Counted from the first letter of the stretch, positions 55,068-64,000 are shown. The stretch is DNA of 64,000 bases from Pseudomarimonas salicorniae (GCF_023156535.1 NZ_JALNMH010000009.1:62001-126000); one strand, 5' to 3'. Translations and numbers: made by a program. The notes: generated by a model from the sequence alone, not told the origin.

Positions 55068-55237
55068 AATGGCTTCTTGGCGCCCTCAGGCGACGCCCGC
55101 CCGATGGGCAGCGCCCGGTGCCTCTGGAATAATCGCGCCGCCCCACCGCGGGCCGCCGTGCCGCCGGGGCGTCATCCGCGAGGCAGATTCCCCACGGCGA
55201 TGCACGGACGCGGCGCCTCTTCCATTCCGGAGCCGCC

Positions 55238-55840
55238 ATGTCGCCCCTGTCCCGCCCTGCCCTTGCCGTGCTGTCCGTCCTCATCGCTGCATTCTGCAGC
55301 GGCGCGGCTAAGGCCGAATGCGCCCAGCCGCCGAGCCAGAAGGACTGGCTCGTGAAGGTCGAGCACCTCTCCACCTATCCGGTCGGCGCCGAGTGGAATA
55401 CACGGTTGACCGTGCATGATGCCGGCTGTCTGGTCGTGGAGGCTCCCGCCACGCTGCGCATCGGCGGCGGACGCACGGAGTGGGAGATCCCCGCCGCGCA
55501 CCTCGACGGCCTGCGTGCGGTGGTGGAGGAGGGCGGCCTGCACTCCCTGAAGGCCGACAGCATCGCCATCGAAATGAAGCGCGCCGGCGAGACCGACCTC
55601 GGCCGCCTCGGGGCCGACCACGTCACCGACGCGCCGGTCACCGTGGTCCGCTTCCGCAATCCGCAGTCCGGCCAGGTCAGCGAGCCGATCCGTGTCGAAG
55701 CCCTGCACGCCCTGACGCTTCCCAAGGCGATGATGACGCTCGGCACGGTGCAGGACATCGTCCGCATCGTGGACCAGCTCGGCCTTGCCGCCACCCGGCC
55801 CCTCCACGGGCAGCCGGCCGACCAGATCGAAGGACGTTGA
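55238..55840 (+). CDS. Exported hypothetical protein
   Basis: This 200-residue protein has a clear signal peptide (about 1-26, ending SGAAKA). I do not recognise the mature part. It is beta-rich in the first half and contains two Cys (positions 28 and 64 of the precursor) that could form a disulfide; the second half ends in a helix. No catalytic motif is visible. It lies four bases before the secreted protease gene, so it may assist or inhibit that protein, but the sequence alone does not show this. Confidence 0.8.
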   Translation: MSPLSRPALAVLSVLIAAFCSGAAKAECAQPPSQKDWLVKVEHLSTYPVGAEWNTRLTVHDAGCLVVEAPATLRIGGGRTEWEIPAAHLDGLRAVVEEGGLHSLKADSIAIEMKRAGETDLGRLGADHVTDAPVTVVRFRNPQSGQVSEPIRVEALHALTLPKAMMTLGTVQDIVRIVDQLGLAATRPLHGQPADQIEGR

Positions 55841-55844
55841 ACCG

Positions 55845-58319
55845 ATGATGCGCAAGGAAGCCAAGATGCTGACTTCGAGCTGCAAGTGGGCGGTGGTGCT
55901 GATGGCCGCCGCGGTGACGGTGCCGGCGACAGCGGGCGTCTACCTCGGCCAGCGCGACCGGCCGATCCACGCCGGCTACGCTTACCAGGGCGTGGGCGGT
56001 CGTGTGGACATCCCCCTTTGTCCAAGCGAGGCACTTCACACCGCGACTCGCAACGTCGCAGCGAAGTTCAATCGTCGAAGCAATGGTCTCGGCAACATCG
56101 CCCAGTTCGGAGATCCGGAGTTCCCGCCGTCGGGGGCGTTTAGTGTTGAGAGCGTCCTGCTCCACGAACTGGGACACGCCGTTGGCCTTGGCCACCCCTC
56201 TGAGGAGGTGGTGGCTGCCGGAGGCCAGGCTCAACACACCGGCATTGCGCCGTCGAATTGGGGTATGAATGGCAGCCTAGATGCGGAGCCCGGTCCGGAT
56301 GGCGTCTACGGGTCCGAAGACGATCTGCGGGGCGATGACGTCAGCCTGACCCCGTTCCCCCTTAGCGGCAACAACTCTCCGTTCGCCGTCCCTTCGATCG
56401 TGGACGACCTGGAGATGACCTCTGATCGGGCACGACGGGTGCGGCCGGGAACGTGGCCTCTTGTCCCTTGGGTGGGTGTTTCCCGACTGTTGGGGCTGCC
56501 TGACACGCAATCAGTCATGATGACCGTGGTGCCGCAGGTCACCACGCGCCTGAGTCCTGATGAGCTGACGCTTCTGAAGTGGCTTGAGTCTGGCGCGGAT
56601 GGTGTCGCGTCGAGCGAGGACGACTACGATCTGTTCTTCTACGTGGTGGCGCCCTCGGCCCCTGCGAATGAGCGGCCTCCCAACTGCCTCACGGTCTCCA
56701 TGGTTTCGCTTTCCTCGTCGGCGCTGGCTCAGACTCGATATCTCGTCCCCTGGCTTGAGTCCGCGGTCTACACCTGTTTCGGATCGAAGCTGTGCGTCCG
56801 CCAGTCCGCCATCGAGTTCAACACGCGATACACCTGGCACTACCCGGCGACCGACACCTCCAACGGTGAAGCGGACTACGTGCCGCTGGCGGCCCCGGAC
56901 GTGGTGTTCACGGCGCCGAGTCAGATCGAGGTGAACCAGGGCGTCGCCGAGGAGGTGGCGTTTCAGGTGGCGCGGCAGGGTGGGGAGGCCTTCCCGGCCG
57001 GCACGCAGCTGAGCCTGACCCACAGCAACGGCGTGGTGTCCTGCGCGTCCTCGGAAGGCCGCTGCGCGACCCAGTTCGACCTGGGCGGCAAGACGGTGTT
57101 CAACGCCACGGTGACCGTGGACGGTGACGGTACGCCTTCGTCCGGGGCCATCTTCATCAACGTGTTCATGCCGAACCGCGACGTGGCGCGCGGCCGGATC
57201 ACGGTCGTCGACCTCGCCGAAACCCTGGTTCTGGACTTCGTGCCTTCGCGAGTGCAGCTGCGAACCACCGGGCTGCCGAATATCGCCAATAGCGAGCCCT
57301 ACACCACGGAGCAGTGGGTGGCGCGCCTCCGCACATCGTCTTCCAACACCCCGGTTCAGGGGGCCGTGATTCGTGGCGATATCAGCTATTCGCAGGGTCC
57401 CGGCGACCTAAACTTCTGTCGCAACACCCGTCGCCAGGGCATTGCTGACCGCGCCATCTTTCGTCGCGATGACACCACTGACGCGATGGGTGGGGCCCGT
57501 TTCGAGCTGGAGTATGGTGCGGATGGCTCGGGTGACCCGGTTCAGTACGAAGCACTATGCCGCTATCTCTATGAGCCAACCTCTGGCCCGCAGATCGAGG
57601 GCTTCATGACCATCACCACCGACCAGGTGCTGGCGAGCCTGACGCCTGACCGCACGCAGGTGACCCTGCGGACGGTCATGAACGGTCAGCAGGAGGCGTT
57701 CGCTTTCAGCACGCTGGACCAGCTGGGCCAGCCGTTGGCGCAGGGCCGCGAGCTGACTGCGAGCTGCGATGCCCCTGCGGGCAACCAGGTGCAGTTCACG
57801 CCGGTGCTGCCGGTCGCGGTGGATGGAAGCGGCGTGGCGACGCTGACGGTTGAGGCATCGACCGCCGGCGGCGAGGCGTTCGTCGATCAGGTCACCTGCT
57901 CGGTGGCCGCCGACGGCGTCAGCCGGAGCGTCACCATCGCCCCCGTGCTGCCTGCGGAGTTGGTCCTCACTCCGGCGAGCATCTTCCTCGATGCCGAGCA
58001 GCAGGTGTTCGGCGGCGAGATCGAGGTCTACGTGCGGGTGAACGACGCCTTTGGAGACGCCATGCCCGGCGTGCCGGTGATCTTGACCTGTCCCGCGCCG
58101 ACCGGCCCCGACGCAGCACAGCTGGTTCCCGTCCTGCCGACCACCCGGCAAACGGAGGGCGATGGCACCGTGCGGATGTCGGCGGCCTTCGCCCACGTTG
58201 GTCGGCTGGGCCTGGCCACGCCTATCGACTGCACCGTGCGCGCCGCGCCGCAGAGCGCGCTGTTCCGGGTCGAGGGCCAGCCGTTCCGGATCTTCCTCGG
58301 CGGTTTCGAGGCGCCGTAG
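55845..58319 (+). CDS. Large secreted metzincin-like metalloprotease with Ig-like repeats
   Basis: This 824-residue exported protein has a signal peptide (to about residue 30) and a short zinc protease domain. The motif HELGHAVGLGH (107-117) gives the HExxHxxGxxH zinc site with catalytic Glu 108, and NWGMNGS downstream may be the Met-turn. This resembles matrixin-type proteases without a visible pro-domain. A Cys-containing region follows and then at least three beta-sandwich repeats (about 365-465, 590-700 and 700-805), which may bind surfaces. It ends in RIFLGGFEAP, like the short GFE-type tails of secreted proteins in this bacterial order. AAGGA precedes the start. The middle third uses more AT-ending codons than its neighbours. 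Confidence 0.87.
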   Translation: MMRKEAKMLTSSCKWAVVLMAAAVTVPATAGVYLGQRDRPIHAGYAYQGVGGRVDIPLCPSEALHTATRNVAAKFNRRSNGLGNIAQFGDPEFPPSGAFSVESVLLHELGHAVGLGHPSEEVVAAGGQAQHTGIAPSNWGMNGSLDAEPGPDGVYGSEDDLRGDDVSLTPFPLSGNNSPFAVPSIVDDLEMTSDRARRVRPGTWPLVPWVGVSRLLGLPDTQSVMMTVVPQVTTRLSPDELTLLKWLESGADGVASSEDDYDLFFYVVAPSAPANERPPNCLTVSMVSLSSSALAQTRYLVPWLESAVYTCFGSKLCVRQSAIEFNTRYTWHYPATDTSNGEADYVPLAAPDVVFTAPSQIEVNQGVAEEVAFQVARQGGEAFPAGTQLSLTHSNGVVSCASSEGRCATQFDLGGKTVFNATVTVDGDGTPSSGAIFINVFMPNRDVARGRITVVDLAETLVLDFVPSRVQLRTTGLPNIANSEPYTTEQWVARLRTSSSNTPVQGAVIRGDISYSQGPGDLNFCRNTRRQGIADRAIFRRDDTTDAMGGARFELEYGADGSGDPVQYEALCRYLYEPTSGPQIEGFMTITTDQVLASLTPDRTQVTLRTVMNGQQEAFAFSTLDQLGQPLAQGRELTASCDAPAGNQVQFTPVLPVAVDGSGVATLTVEASTAGGEAFVDQVTCSVAADGVSRSVTIAPVLPAELVLTPASIFLDAEQQVFGGEIEVYVRVNDAFGDAMPGVPVILTCPAPTGPDAAQLVPVLPTTRQTEGDGTVRMSAAFAHVGRLGLATPIDCTVRAAPQSALFRVEGQPFRIFLGGFEAP

Positions 58320-58508
58320 CGATCGGGCTGCGGTGATCGGCGTTTTGCGGTTTCGCATCCGGGTTGGGTGTGGACGGCGCTGTGGCCACGGCGCGTTTCG
58401 ACAGTGCCCAGCCGAGGTGCCGGCAGTAGCAACCCGGCCGCCGCGCGGCAAGGTCAGGGAGAGGCGCCCCCGCATGCCGTCAAAGCGGCCAGGGCCGAGG
58501 GCCGGTTC

Positions 58509-58640
58509 GGGCGCGAAGCAGACCCTCCGCAGAACCCGAATGTAGGAGCCAGCTTGCTGGCGACCGACGCCCCGGACGGGACGATCGCCAGCAAGCTGGC
58601 TCCTACGTTCAACGGTGCCACAGGGTCCGGCTTGCGCCGC
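58509..58640. repeat. R1 MITE-like repeat, copy G
   Basis: This 132-bp unit has GGGCGCGAAG (58509-58518) and a diverged CTTGCGCCGC (58631-58640). Inner inverted arms lie at 58541-58563 and 58584-58606. Confidence 0.9.
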
Positions 58641-58666
58641 AAAGCAGACCTTGCCGCAGTAGGACT

Positions 58667-58761
58667 GTGGGAGTGCCCCTGGGCGCGACCGCAGCGCTAC
58701 GGATTCACCACGGACCGCGGCCAGAGCGGATCTCCGCGGTCGCGCCCGAGGGCGCTCCCAC
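58667..58761. repeat. R2 palindromic repeat, copy G
   Basis: The arms GTGGGAGTGCCCCTGGGCGC (from 58667) and GCGCCCGAGGGCGCTCCCAC (to 58761) are inverted with few mismatches. The unit is the same length as copy F. Confidence 0.88.
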
Positions 58762-58791
58762 AGTCGGGCTTGGTCGCGCATCAGCGAAGCC

Positions 58792-58863
58792 CATAGGGTG
58801 CTGCTAGCCGCACCGATACGGGCGTTCGGACGGTACGCCCGGTGCGGCTAGGCGCACCCTATG
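58792..58863. repeat. R3 palindromic repeat, copy G
   Basis: The arms CATAGGGTGCTGC... (from 58792) and ...GGCGCACCCTATG (to 58863) have the same length and core as copy F but several mismatches. Confidence 0.88.
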
Positions 58864-58943
58864 CATGTCTTCTTGGCGCCCATCTTTCGCGCCCACATTC
58901 AGGGGCTTCGATGGAACGTTGTGATCGGGATGCGCGCGGGGGC

Positions 58944-60488
58944 TCAGCCTTGGGCGCCGCGGATCATCAGGAAGATGGCGGCGGCCATCAGGGCCGAGGC
59001 GGGGACGGTGATGATCCAGGCGGCGACCACCTTGAGCATGATCGAACGCTTGACCAGGGCCTGCTTGTGGAAGCGGCGCAGCTCCTTGCGCTCGGGCTTG
59101 GAGATCGGCGTGAGGCCGGCCTTGCCCTGGCGCTTGAGCTCCTTGAGCATGCGCGATTTCTCCTCCCGCGAGGCGGCCTCGAAGCGGGCGAAGAAGGCCT
59201 CGACCTCGTGCTTCTCGGTCTCCTGCGCGGCGTGGTGCGCGGCGATCTCGGCAATGATCCGCTGGTAGTTGGCCTTCAGGTACTCGCGCAGGAAGCCGAC
59301 GCCGAACACCGCGCCGATGGTGACGTGGGTGGTCGAGATCGGCAGACCGAGCTGCGAGGCGACGATCACCGTCAGGGTGGCGGCCATGGCGATGCACCAG
59401 GCGCGCATCGGATCGATCTCGGTGATCTCGCTGCCCACCGTGCGGATCAGCCGCGGGCCGTAGAGCGCAAGGCCCACCGACAGGCCGAGGGCACCGAGCA
59501 GCATTACCCAGGTCGGCACCGCCACCTTGCCATGCACGCCCTGACTGGTCAGGGCATCGTGGATTGCCGCGAGCGGACCGATGGCATTGGCCACGTCGTT
59601 GGATCCGTGGGCAAAGCTGAGCAGGGCGGCGGCGGCCAGCAGCGGCAGGGTGAACAGGCCATTGACCGAGTCACGGTCGTTGACCAGGCCGTGGGCGCGA
59701 CGGACAACCCACATGCGGGTCCAGGCATAGGTCAGCACCGCACCGACCGCGCCCACGCCAAGGGCGGGGCCGATATCCATCTTGACCAGGGCGCCGAGGC
59801 CCTTGATGCACAGGTAGGTGACGAAGGACCAGGCCATCAGGGCCAGCAGCACCGGCACCGTCTTGCGCGCCGCCTCGACAAGATCCGTCTGGTAGGTGAT
59901 CCGCTGCTTGATCACGTAGAGCAGGAGCGCGGCAATCAACCCGCCGAGCAAGGGGGACACCACCCAGCTGGCTGCGATGCTGCCCACCGTGCCCCAGTTG
60001 GCGATGTCCCAGCCCGCGGCGGCGATGCCCGAGCCGAGCACCGCGCCGACGATGGAATGGGTGGTGGAGACCGGGGCGCCGATGGCCGTGGCGAGGTTCA
60101 GCCATAGCGCAGCCGCCAGCAGGGCCGCCATCATCACCCAGACGAAGGCGCGGGCATCGTCGATGCGCGACGGGTCGATGATCCCGCCCTTGATCGTGCC
60201 GACCACCTCGCCGCCTGCGATGATCGCGCCCGCCGCCTCGAACACCGCGGCGATACCGATGGCCACCGCCAGGCTCATCGCCCGCGCGCCGACCGCCGGG
60301 CCCACGTTGTTGGCGACGTCGTTGGCACCGATGTTCATCGCCATGTAGGCGCCGAACGCGGCGGCGATCACCAGGGTGAGGCTGACGTGGCCGTACTGCC
60401 ACCAGACGTAGCCGCTGGAGAGCAGCACGAAAAGCAGGGCGATGATGAGGCGTACGGGGTCGATCCGGTTGTCGGCGTCGGCAGTCAT
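58944..60488 (-). CDS. pit: Low-affinity inorganic phosphate transporter (Pit family)
   Basis: Pit proteins import metal-phosphate complexes with protons. The 514-residue protein has the duplicated family motif, GANDVANNVGPAVGARAMS near residue 53 and HGSNDVANAIGPLAAI in the second half, and the paired STTHSIVGAVLG and STTHVTIGAVFG segments. A hydrophilic region of about 90 residues (about 395-485, Lys/Glu-rich) lies between the last helices, larger than in E. coli PitA. ATG 60488 is chosen; longer in-frame sequence lacks conservation marks. With the pst operon, the window encodes both high- and low-affinity phosphate uptake. No phoU-like (DUF47) partner is adjacent. Confidence 0.94.
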   Translation of the reverse strand: MTADADNRIDPVRLIIALLFVLLSSGYVWWQYGHVSLTLVIAAAFGAYMAMNIGANDVANNVGPAVGARAMSLAVAIGIAAVFEAAGAIIAGGEVVGTIKGGIIDPSRIDDARAFVWVMMAALLAAALWLNLATAIGAPVSTTHSIVGAVLGSGIAAAGWDIANWGTVGSIAASWVVSPLLGGLIAALLLYVIKQRITYQTDLVEAARKTVPVLLALMAWSFVTYLCIKGLGALVKMDIGPALGVGAVGAVLTYAWTRMWVVRRAHGLVNDRDSVNGLFTLPLLAAAALLSFAHGSNDVANAIGPLAAIHDALTSQGVHGKVAVPTWVMLLGALGLSVGLALYGPRLIRTVGSEITEIDPMRAWCIAMAATLTVIVASQLGLPISTTHVTIGAVFGVGFLREYLKANYQRIIAEIAAHHAAQETEKHEVEAFFARFEAASREEKSRMLKELKRQGKAGLTPISKPERKELRRFHKQALVKRSIMLKVVAAWIITVPASALMAAAIFLMIRGAQG

Positions 60489-60718
60489 CGGGAAGGACCT
60501 GGAGGAGGGCGCGCCATGATGCCAAACCTTGGGCTCCCGAAGGATGCCCGGCCGGCCCGGATCGCGGAGCTGGCCCGCCCGCGACGCCCCGACCGCGGCC
60601 CGGCGACGCCCGCCCGGCGCCCCTCCGAGCGGCCCTGAGCATATTCTTGCGCAGTGCAGCACGGGGCCGGATTTCCTGACAGAATCGGGCTTCCCCCCGC
60701 TTCCGGAACGCGTCCGCC

Positions 60719-62413
60719 ATGTGCTCCATCCTCGGCATCCTGTCCCTGAAGTCCGACCCGCTCGCGCTGCGCGCGCAGGCGCTGGACCTGTCGCGGCGGA
60801 TGCGCCACCGCGGCCCGGACTGGTCGGGCATCTATTCCGACGAGCGCGCCATCCTTGCCCACGAGCGCCTGGCTATCGTCGGCGTCGACTCGGGCGCCCA
60901 GCCGCTGCGCACCCCGGACGAGGCCCAGGTGCTGGCGGTCAACGGCGAGATCTACAACCACCGCGCCCTGCGTGCGCGCTTCGAGGAGGGCTACGCCTTC
61001 CAGACCCACTCCGACTGCGAGACGATCCTGCCGCTGTACCGCTCCGGCAGCGACCCCGGCAGCTGGCTCAACGAGCTGGAAGGCATGTTCGCCTTCGTGC
61101 TCTGGGATGCGGCCCGCGGCGAGTGGCTGATCGCCCGCGACCCGATCGGCATCATTCCGCTCTACTTCGGCCACGACGAGCACGGCAACCTGTTCGTCGC
61201 CTCCGAGCTGAAGGCGCTGGCGCCGGTCTGCGTCGACGCCCGCGAGTTCCCGCCCGGGCACTACTGGCGCAGCGAGCAGGCCGAGCCGGTGCGCTACTAC
61301 ACGCCGGGCTGGCGCGAGTACGGCGCGGTCGCCGGCAACGATGCCGACCGCACCACCCTGCGCCGGGCGCTGGAGTCGGCGGTGAAGAGCCACATGATGA
61401 GTGACGTGCCCTACGGCGTGCTGCTCTCCGGCGGGCTGGACTCCTCCCTGGTCGCGGCGATCGCCAAGAAGTACGCCGCACGCCGCGTCGAGGAGGACGA
61501 GAAGACCGAGGCCTGGTGGCCGCAGCTGCACAGCTTCGCCATCGGCCTTGAAGGCTCGCCCGACCTGAAGGCGGCGCAGCAGGTGGCCAACCACATCGGC
61601 ACCGTGCACCACACGCTCACCTTCACCATCCAGGAGGGCCTGGACGCGCTCTCCGACGTGATCCACCACCTCGAGACCTATGACGTCACCACGGTGCGTG
61701 CCTCGACGCCGATGTACCTGATGGCGCGGCGGATCCGCGCCATGGGCATCAAGATGGTGCTCTCGGGCGAGGGCTCGGACGAGCTGTTCGGCGGCTATCT
61801 GTATTTCCACAAGGCTCCGGACGCCCGCGCCCTGCACGAGGAGACGGTGCGCAAGCTCGACAAGCTGCACCTGTTCGACTGCCTGCGCGCCAATAAGGCG
61901 ATGTCGGCCTGGGGCGTCGAGGCCCGCGTGCCCTTCCTCGACCGGAGCTTCATCGACGTGGCGATGAACCTCGACCCGGAAGTGAAACTGAGCGGCAAGC
62001 AGCGCGGCCGGATCGAGAAGCAGTTCCTGCGCGAGAGCTTTGCCGGCTACCTGCCGGATGCCGTGCTCTGGCGGCAGAAGGAGCAGTTCAGCGACGGCGT
62101 CGGCTACTCCTGGATCGACTCGCTGAAGGCCCACGCCGAGGCCCAGGTCAGCGACCAGCAGCTGCAGAGCGCGAAGTTCCGCTTTCCCTACAACACGCCG
62201 CAGACCAAGGAAGCCTACTTCTATCGCGAGCTGTTCCACCGCCACTTCCCGCAGAGCTGGGCCGCCGAGTGCGTGCCGGGTGGGCCAAGCGTGGCCTGCT
62301 CGACGGCGGCGGCGCTGGAGTGGGATCCGAGCCTGAAGAACATCGTCGATCCCTCGGGCCGCTCGGTGCAGGCAGTGCACAACGAGGCCTACGCCGACAG
62401 CGGCAACGGCTAG
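60719..62413 (+). CDS. asnB: Asparagine synthase B (glutamine-hydrolysing)
   Basis: AsnB makes asparagine from aspartate, ATP and glutamine. The 564-residue protein starts MCSILGIL, so Cys 2 becomes the N-terminal nucleophile of the glutaminase domain (about 1-205; RMRHRGPDWSGI, AVNGEIYNH). The synthetase domain has the PPi loop LLSGGLDSSLVAAI (near 235), VLSGEGSDELFGGYLYF and the VEARVPFLDR segment. Length is close to E. coli AsnB (554). It is a single gene diverging from pit. Confidence 0.96.
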   Translation: MCSILGILSLKSDPLALRAQALDLSRRMRHRGPDWSGIYSDERAILAHERLAIVGVDSGAQPLRTPDEAQVLAVNGEIYNHRALRARFEEGYAFQTHSDCETILPLYRSGSDPGSWLNELEGMFAFVLWDAARGEWLIARDPIGIIPLYFGHDEHGNLFVASELKALAPVCVDAREFPPGHYWRSEQAEPVRYYTPGWREYGAVAGNDADRTTLRRALESAVKSHMMSDVPYGVLLSGGLDSSLVAAIAKKYAARRVEEDEKTEAWWPQLHSFAIGLEGSPDLKAAQQVANHIGTVHHTLTFTIQEGLDALSDVIHHLETYDVTTVRASTPMYLMARRIRAMGIKMVLSGEGSDELFGGYLYFHKAPDARALHEETVRKLDKLHLFDCLRANKAMSAWGVEARVPFLDRSFIDVAMNLDPEVKLSGKQRGRIEKQFLRESFAGYLPDAVLWRQKEQFSDGVGYSWIDSLKAHAEAQVSDQQLQSAKFRFPYNTPQTKEAYFYRELFHRHFPQSWAAECVPGGPSVACSTAAALEWDPSLKNIVDPSGRSVQAVHNEAYADSGNG

Positions 62414-62449
62414 GGTTTATCACGACTCCGGGGGCGGGCTCCCGCGCGC

Positions 62450-62455
62450 TAGACT
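62450..62455 (+). promoter_or_regulatory. Possible -10 element of the propeller sensor gene
   Basis: TAGACT lies 12 bases before the GTG at 62467 and is like the TAGACT before wrbA. No clear -35 is seen, and it would leave a very short leader. Confidence 0.28.
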
Positions 62456-62466
62456 CGGTCGGAGCC

Positions 62467-64000
62467 GTGTTGACGGACCTCCTGTTGAGCCAACCCCGCC
62501 GCCAGCGTCCGCCGGTTACCTCCCGCCGATCGTGCGGCACGCGGCGTCGCGTCGCCCTCGCCTTCGTCGCCGGAATCGCCTGCAGCCTCTGCGCCCTGGC
62601 CGGCGCCACCGGGCTTCCGGCCTTCGACCTGGTCGGCGACGAGACCGCCATTCCCGATGCGGTGGCGGGATCGCTGGCGCAGGACGCCGACGGCAGGCTG
62701 TGGATCGGCAGCAGTGGGGGCCTGATCAGCTTCGACGGCTACCAGTTCCGTCGCATCGTCCGGGAGCCCGGAGATCCGAATGCACTTCCCGGCAGCGTGA
62801 TCCGCTCGCTGCTCGCCCTCTCCGATGGACGCATCGCCGTGGGCACCGATCGCCACGGCCTCGGGCTTCTCGATACGGACAGCGGACGCTTCCAGCGCCC
62901 GGCCGGAACAGCGATCTCCGGGTCGATCTACGCGCTGGCCGAAGGACCCGCAGGCCAGCTCTGGGTGGGCAGCCAGGGAGACGGCATCTCGCGACTGGAC
63001 CTGCACAGCGGAACGCTGGACAGCGTGCCGATGACCGGGCTGCCGAGCCAGGAAGTCAACGCCTTGCTGGTGGATCGGGTCGGAGACCTGTGGATCGGGC
63101 ATGACCTCGGCCTGGCCCGGCGCAGCGCCGCGGACGGCAGCTATGTCTCCATCCCGCTGCCGGTGCATTCCACGGCGGCGGGTCGCTCGCGGGTCTATGC
63201 CCTGACCCAGGCCGATGACGGAACCCTCTGGGCCGGCACCCATCATGGCGAAGTACTGCGCGTCGATCCGACGTCCATGGTCGCAACCAACGTCGATGCC
63301 AGCGACCAGGCAAGGGTCGGCGGTGCGGAATCGGTCTTCGTCCTGCGACAGATGCCCAGCGGGGAGATCTGGGTGGGGCGCGCCAGCGGGCTCGAGCTGC
63401 GGGCACCCTCGGGACAGCTGCTTGCCCGCGTCGACGACCCGCGGATCGTCGACGTGCGGGCGATCATGCTCGATCGCTCCGGCCTGCTCTGGCTGACCGG
63501 TTTCGGCACCGGGCTGCTCCGGCACTTCCCCGCCCAGGATGCGGTGCGCGTCGTGTCACGGCTCGGCACGGGCCGCGACGAATCGGATGCCAACATCGCC
63601 GCAGTCCTTGAAACGCTGGACGGCGAGGTCTGGCTGGCGATCCGGCGCAGTCGTCTGGTGGTGCTGGATCAGAAGTTCGATCCCCTGCCTGCGCCGGCTT
63701 TCGAGCCGGCGGATCTCGCCTCGCGCGTGCTGCGCTCCCTGACCGCGCTGGAACAGGCCGCTCCCGACGAGTTCTGGCTGGGAAGCAGGGACGGGCTGTT
63801 CCGCGCCCTGCGCGAGGCACCGGGCGTGTTCCGGCTGAGCGCCGTACCCGGCGTGGCGACGCCGTACGTGCGCGTGGTTCGCAAGGTGGGCGATGAGGTC
63901 TGGGCGGGCACTGACGATGGCGCGTTCAGGGTCCACCGCGAAAGCCTTGAAGCCACCCGCATCCGAGCCGCCGGGGCCGCACTCACCGGCGATGTCAACG
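62467..64000 (+). CDS. Periplasmic beta-propeller sensor protein, cut by window end
   Basis: The frame is open to the last base (511 codons visible), so the 3' part is missing. A signal-anchor-like segment (VALAFVAGIACSLCALAGA, about residues 29-47) is followed by at least nine blade motifs of the two-component regulator propeller type: RLWIGSSGGLISFDG, QLWVGSQGDGISRLD, DLWIGHDLGLARRS, TLWAGTHHGEVLRVD, EIWVGRASGLELRA and others to EVWAGTDDGAFRVH. Such propellers are the extracytoplasmic sensors of hybrid histidine kinases or diguanylate cyclases whose catalytic domain comes later; which applies is not visible. The start is uncertain: GTG 62467, TTG 62470 and TTG 62485 are in frame, and 62467 has GGAG nearby. 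Confidence 0.85.
   Translation, partial: MLTDLLLSQPRRQRPPVTSRRSCGTRRRVALAFVAGIACSLCALAGATGLPAFDLVGDETAIPDAVAGSLAQDADGRLWIGSSGGLISFDGYQFRRIVREPGDPNALPGSVIRSLLALSDGRIAVGTDRHGLGLLDTDSGRFQRPAGTAISGSIYALAEGPAGQLWVGSQGDGISRLDLHSGTLDSVPMTGLPSQEVNALLVDRVGDLWIGHDLGLARRSAADGSYVSIPLPVHSTAAGRSRVYALTQADDGTLWAGTHHGEVLRVDPTSMVATNVDASDQARVGGAESVFVLRQMPSGEIWVGRASGLELRAPSGQLLARVDDPRIVDVRAIMLDRSGLLWLTGFGTGLLRHFPAQDAVRVVSRLGTGRDESDANIAAVLETLDGEVWLAIRRSRLVVLDQKFDPLPAPAFEPADLASRVLRSLTALEQAAPDEFWLGSRDGLFRALREAPGVFRLSAVPGVATPYVRVVRKVGDEVWAGTDDGAFRVHRESLEATRIRAAGAALTGDVN

Larger units (their letters stand above)
54544..55237. other. Long gene-free gap with full repeat composite
   Basis: This 694-base gap has no supportable gene. 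Bases 54544-54712 show nothing that I can name. R1, R2 and R3 occupy 54713-55067. The final 170 bases are the leader of the next gene, with AATAAT (55128-55133) as a weak -10 candidate. Confidence 0.75.
58320..58943. other. Long gene-free gap with full repeat composite, between convergent genes
   Basis: This 624-base gap has no supportable gene. Bases 58320-58508 show nothing that I can name. R1, R2 and R3 occupy 58509-58863 in the same order as at 54713-55067, and 80 plain bases follow. Confidence 0.77.

Noticed and set aside
54544..55237. Short open frames across the repeat-filled gap
   Set aside because: They run through R1, R2 and R3 and recur at every composite; the coding look comes from the repeats. 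The same holds for such frames at 7.5, 24.2, 28.5, 43.5 and 58.7 kb.
60485..62380. Open frame of about 631 codons opposite asnB
   Set aside because: It is a shadow of a strongly conserved AsnB, and the translated sequence is low-complexity and Arg/Gly/Val-rich.

Overview
The window is GC-rich, densely packed bacterial chromosome. TonB-dependent uptake, a SapC/tryptophan-halogenase/JmjC operon, many overlapping genes and REP-like palindromes point to a gammaproteobacterium of the order Lysobacterales (Xanthomonadales). That placement is inferred from gene content and protein style, not from a marker gene. I recognise no rRNA, tRNA, transposase, phage gene or CRISPR array.

Layout. 1-1231: end of moaB and a class-I PPK2. 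1221-7215: a GT-C-like membrane protein facing a coupled three-gene operon of a transmembrane Ser/Thr kinase, a secreted Ig-like repeat protein and a LysM-FecR protein. 7636-11844: an RND efflux permease and its adaptor. 12003-31279: a carbohydrate region on the minus strand with GH3 beta-glucosidase, TonB receptor, halogenase 2, SapC, JmjC protein and halogenase 1. It also has plus-strand glucokinase, a set of unrelated single genes (MscS, alkyltransferase-like protein, esterase, rhomboid, 2OG oxygenase), a GH2/GH5-like hydrolase and a FucP/GluP-type sugar permease. 31421-33555: two coupled LacI-family regulators. 33506-38550: BASS transporter, LytTR/LytS two-component pair, acylphosphatase, TlpA thioredoxin, YihY. 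38645-43166: WrbA, DUF2069, asparaginase-domain protein, purEK, Trm112, nadC. 43622-48049: pstSCAB-phoU behind a Pho box. 48303-54543: CorC/CNNM-like protein, ExoD, then a c-di-GMP group of two HD-GYP proteins and a GGDEF-EAL protein. 55238-58319: secreted hypothetical protein and a large metzincin-like protease. 58944-64000: Pit transporter, asnB, and the start of a beta-propeller sensor cut by the window end.

The sugar genes appear to form one regulon. An identical 14-bp palindrome, TGACAACGCTGTCA, lies in three promoter regions: upstream of the TonB receptor operon, between the GH3 gene and glucokinase, and between the sugar permease and the first LacI gene. In each it overlaps a plausible -35 element. 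The inferred route is polymer or oligosaccharide entry through the TonB receptor, cleavage by GH3 and the GH2-like enzyme, glucose import by the permease and phosphorylation by glucokinase, all repressed by the adjacent LacI protein. The two halogenases, SapC and JmjC proteins sit in this regulon without an obvious biochemical reason, which is the most intriguing part of the window.

A second theme is repeats. Three palindromic families (called R1, R2 and R3 here) fill nearly every long intergenic gap. R1 is a MITE-like unit of about 131 bp with 10-bp terminal inverted repeats. Four gaps hold the full R1-R2-R3 composite of about 350 bp in either orientation and three gaps hold R1 alone. Six of the seven lie between convergent genes, so a role in transcription termination is plausible.
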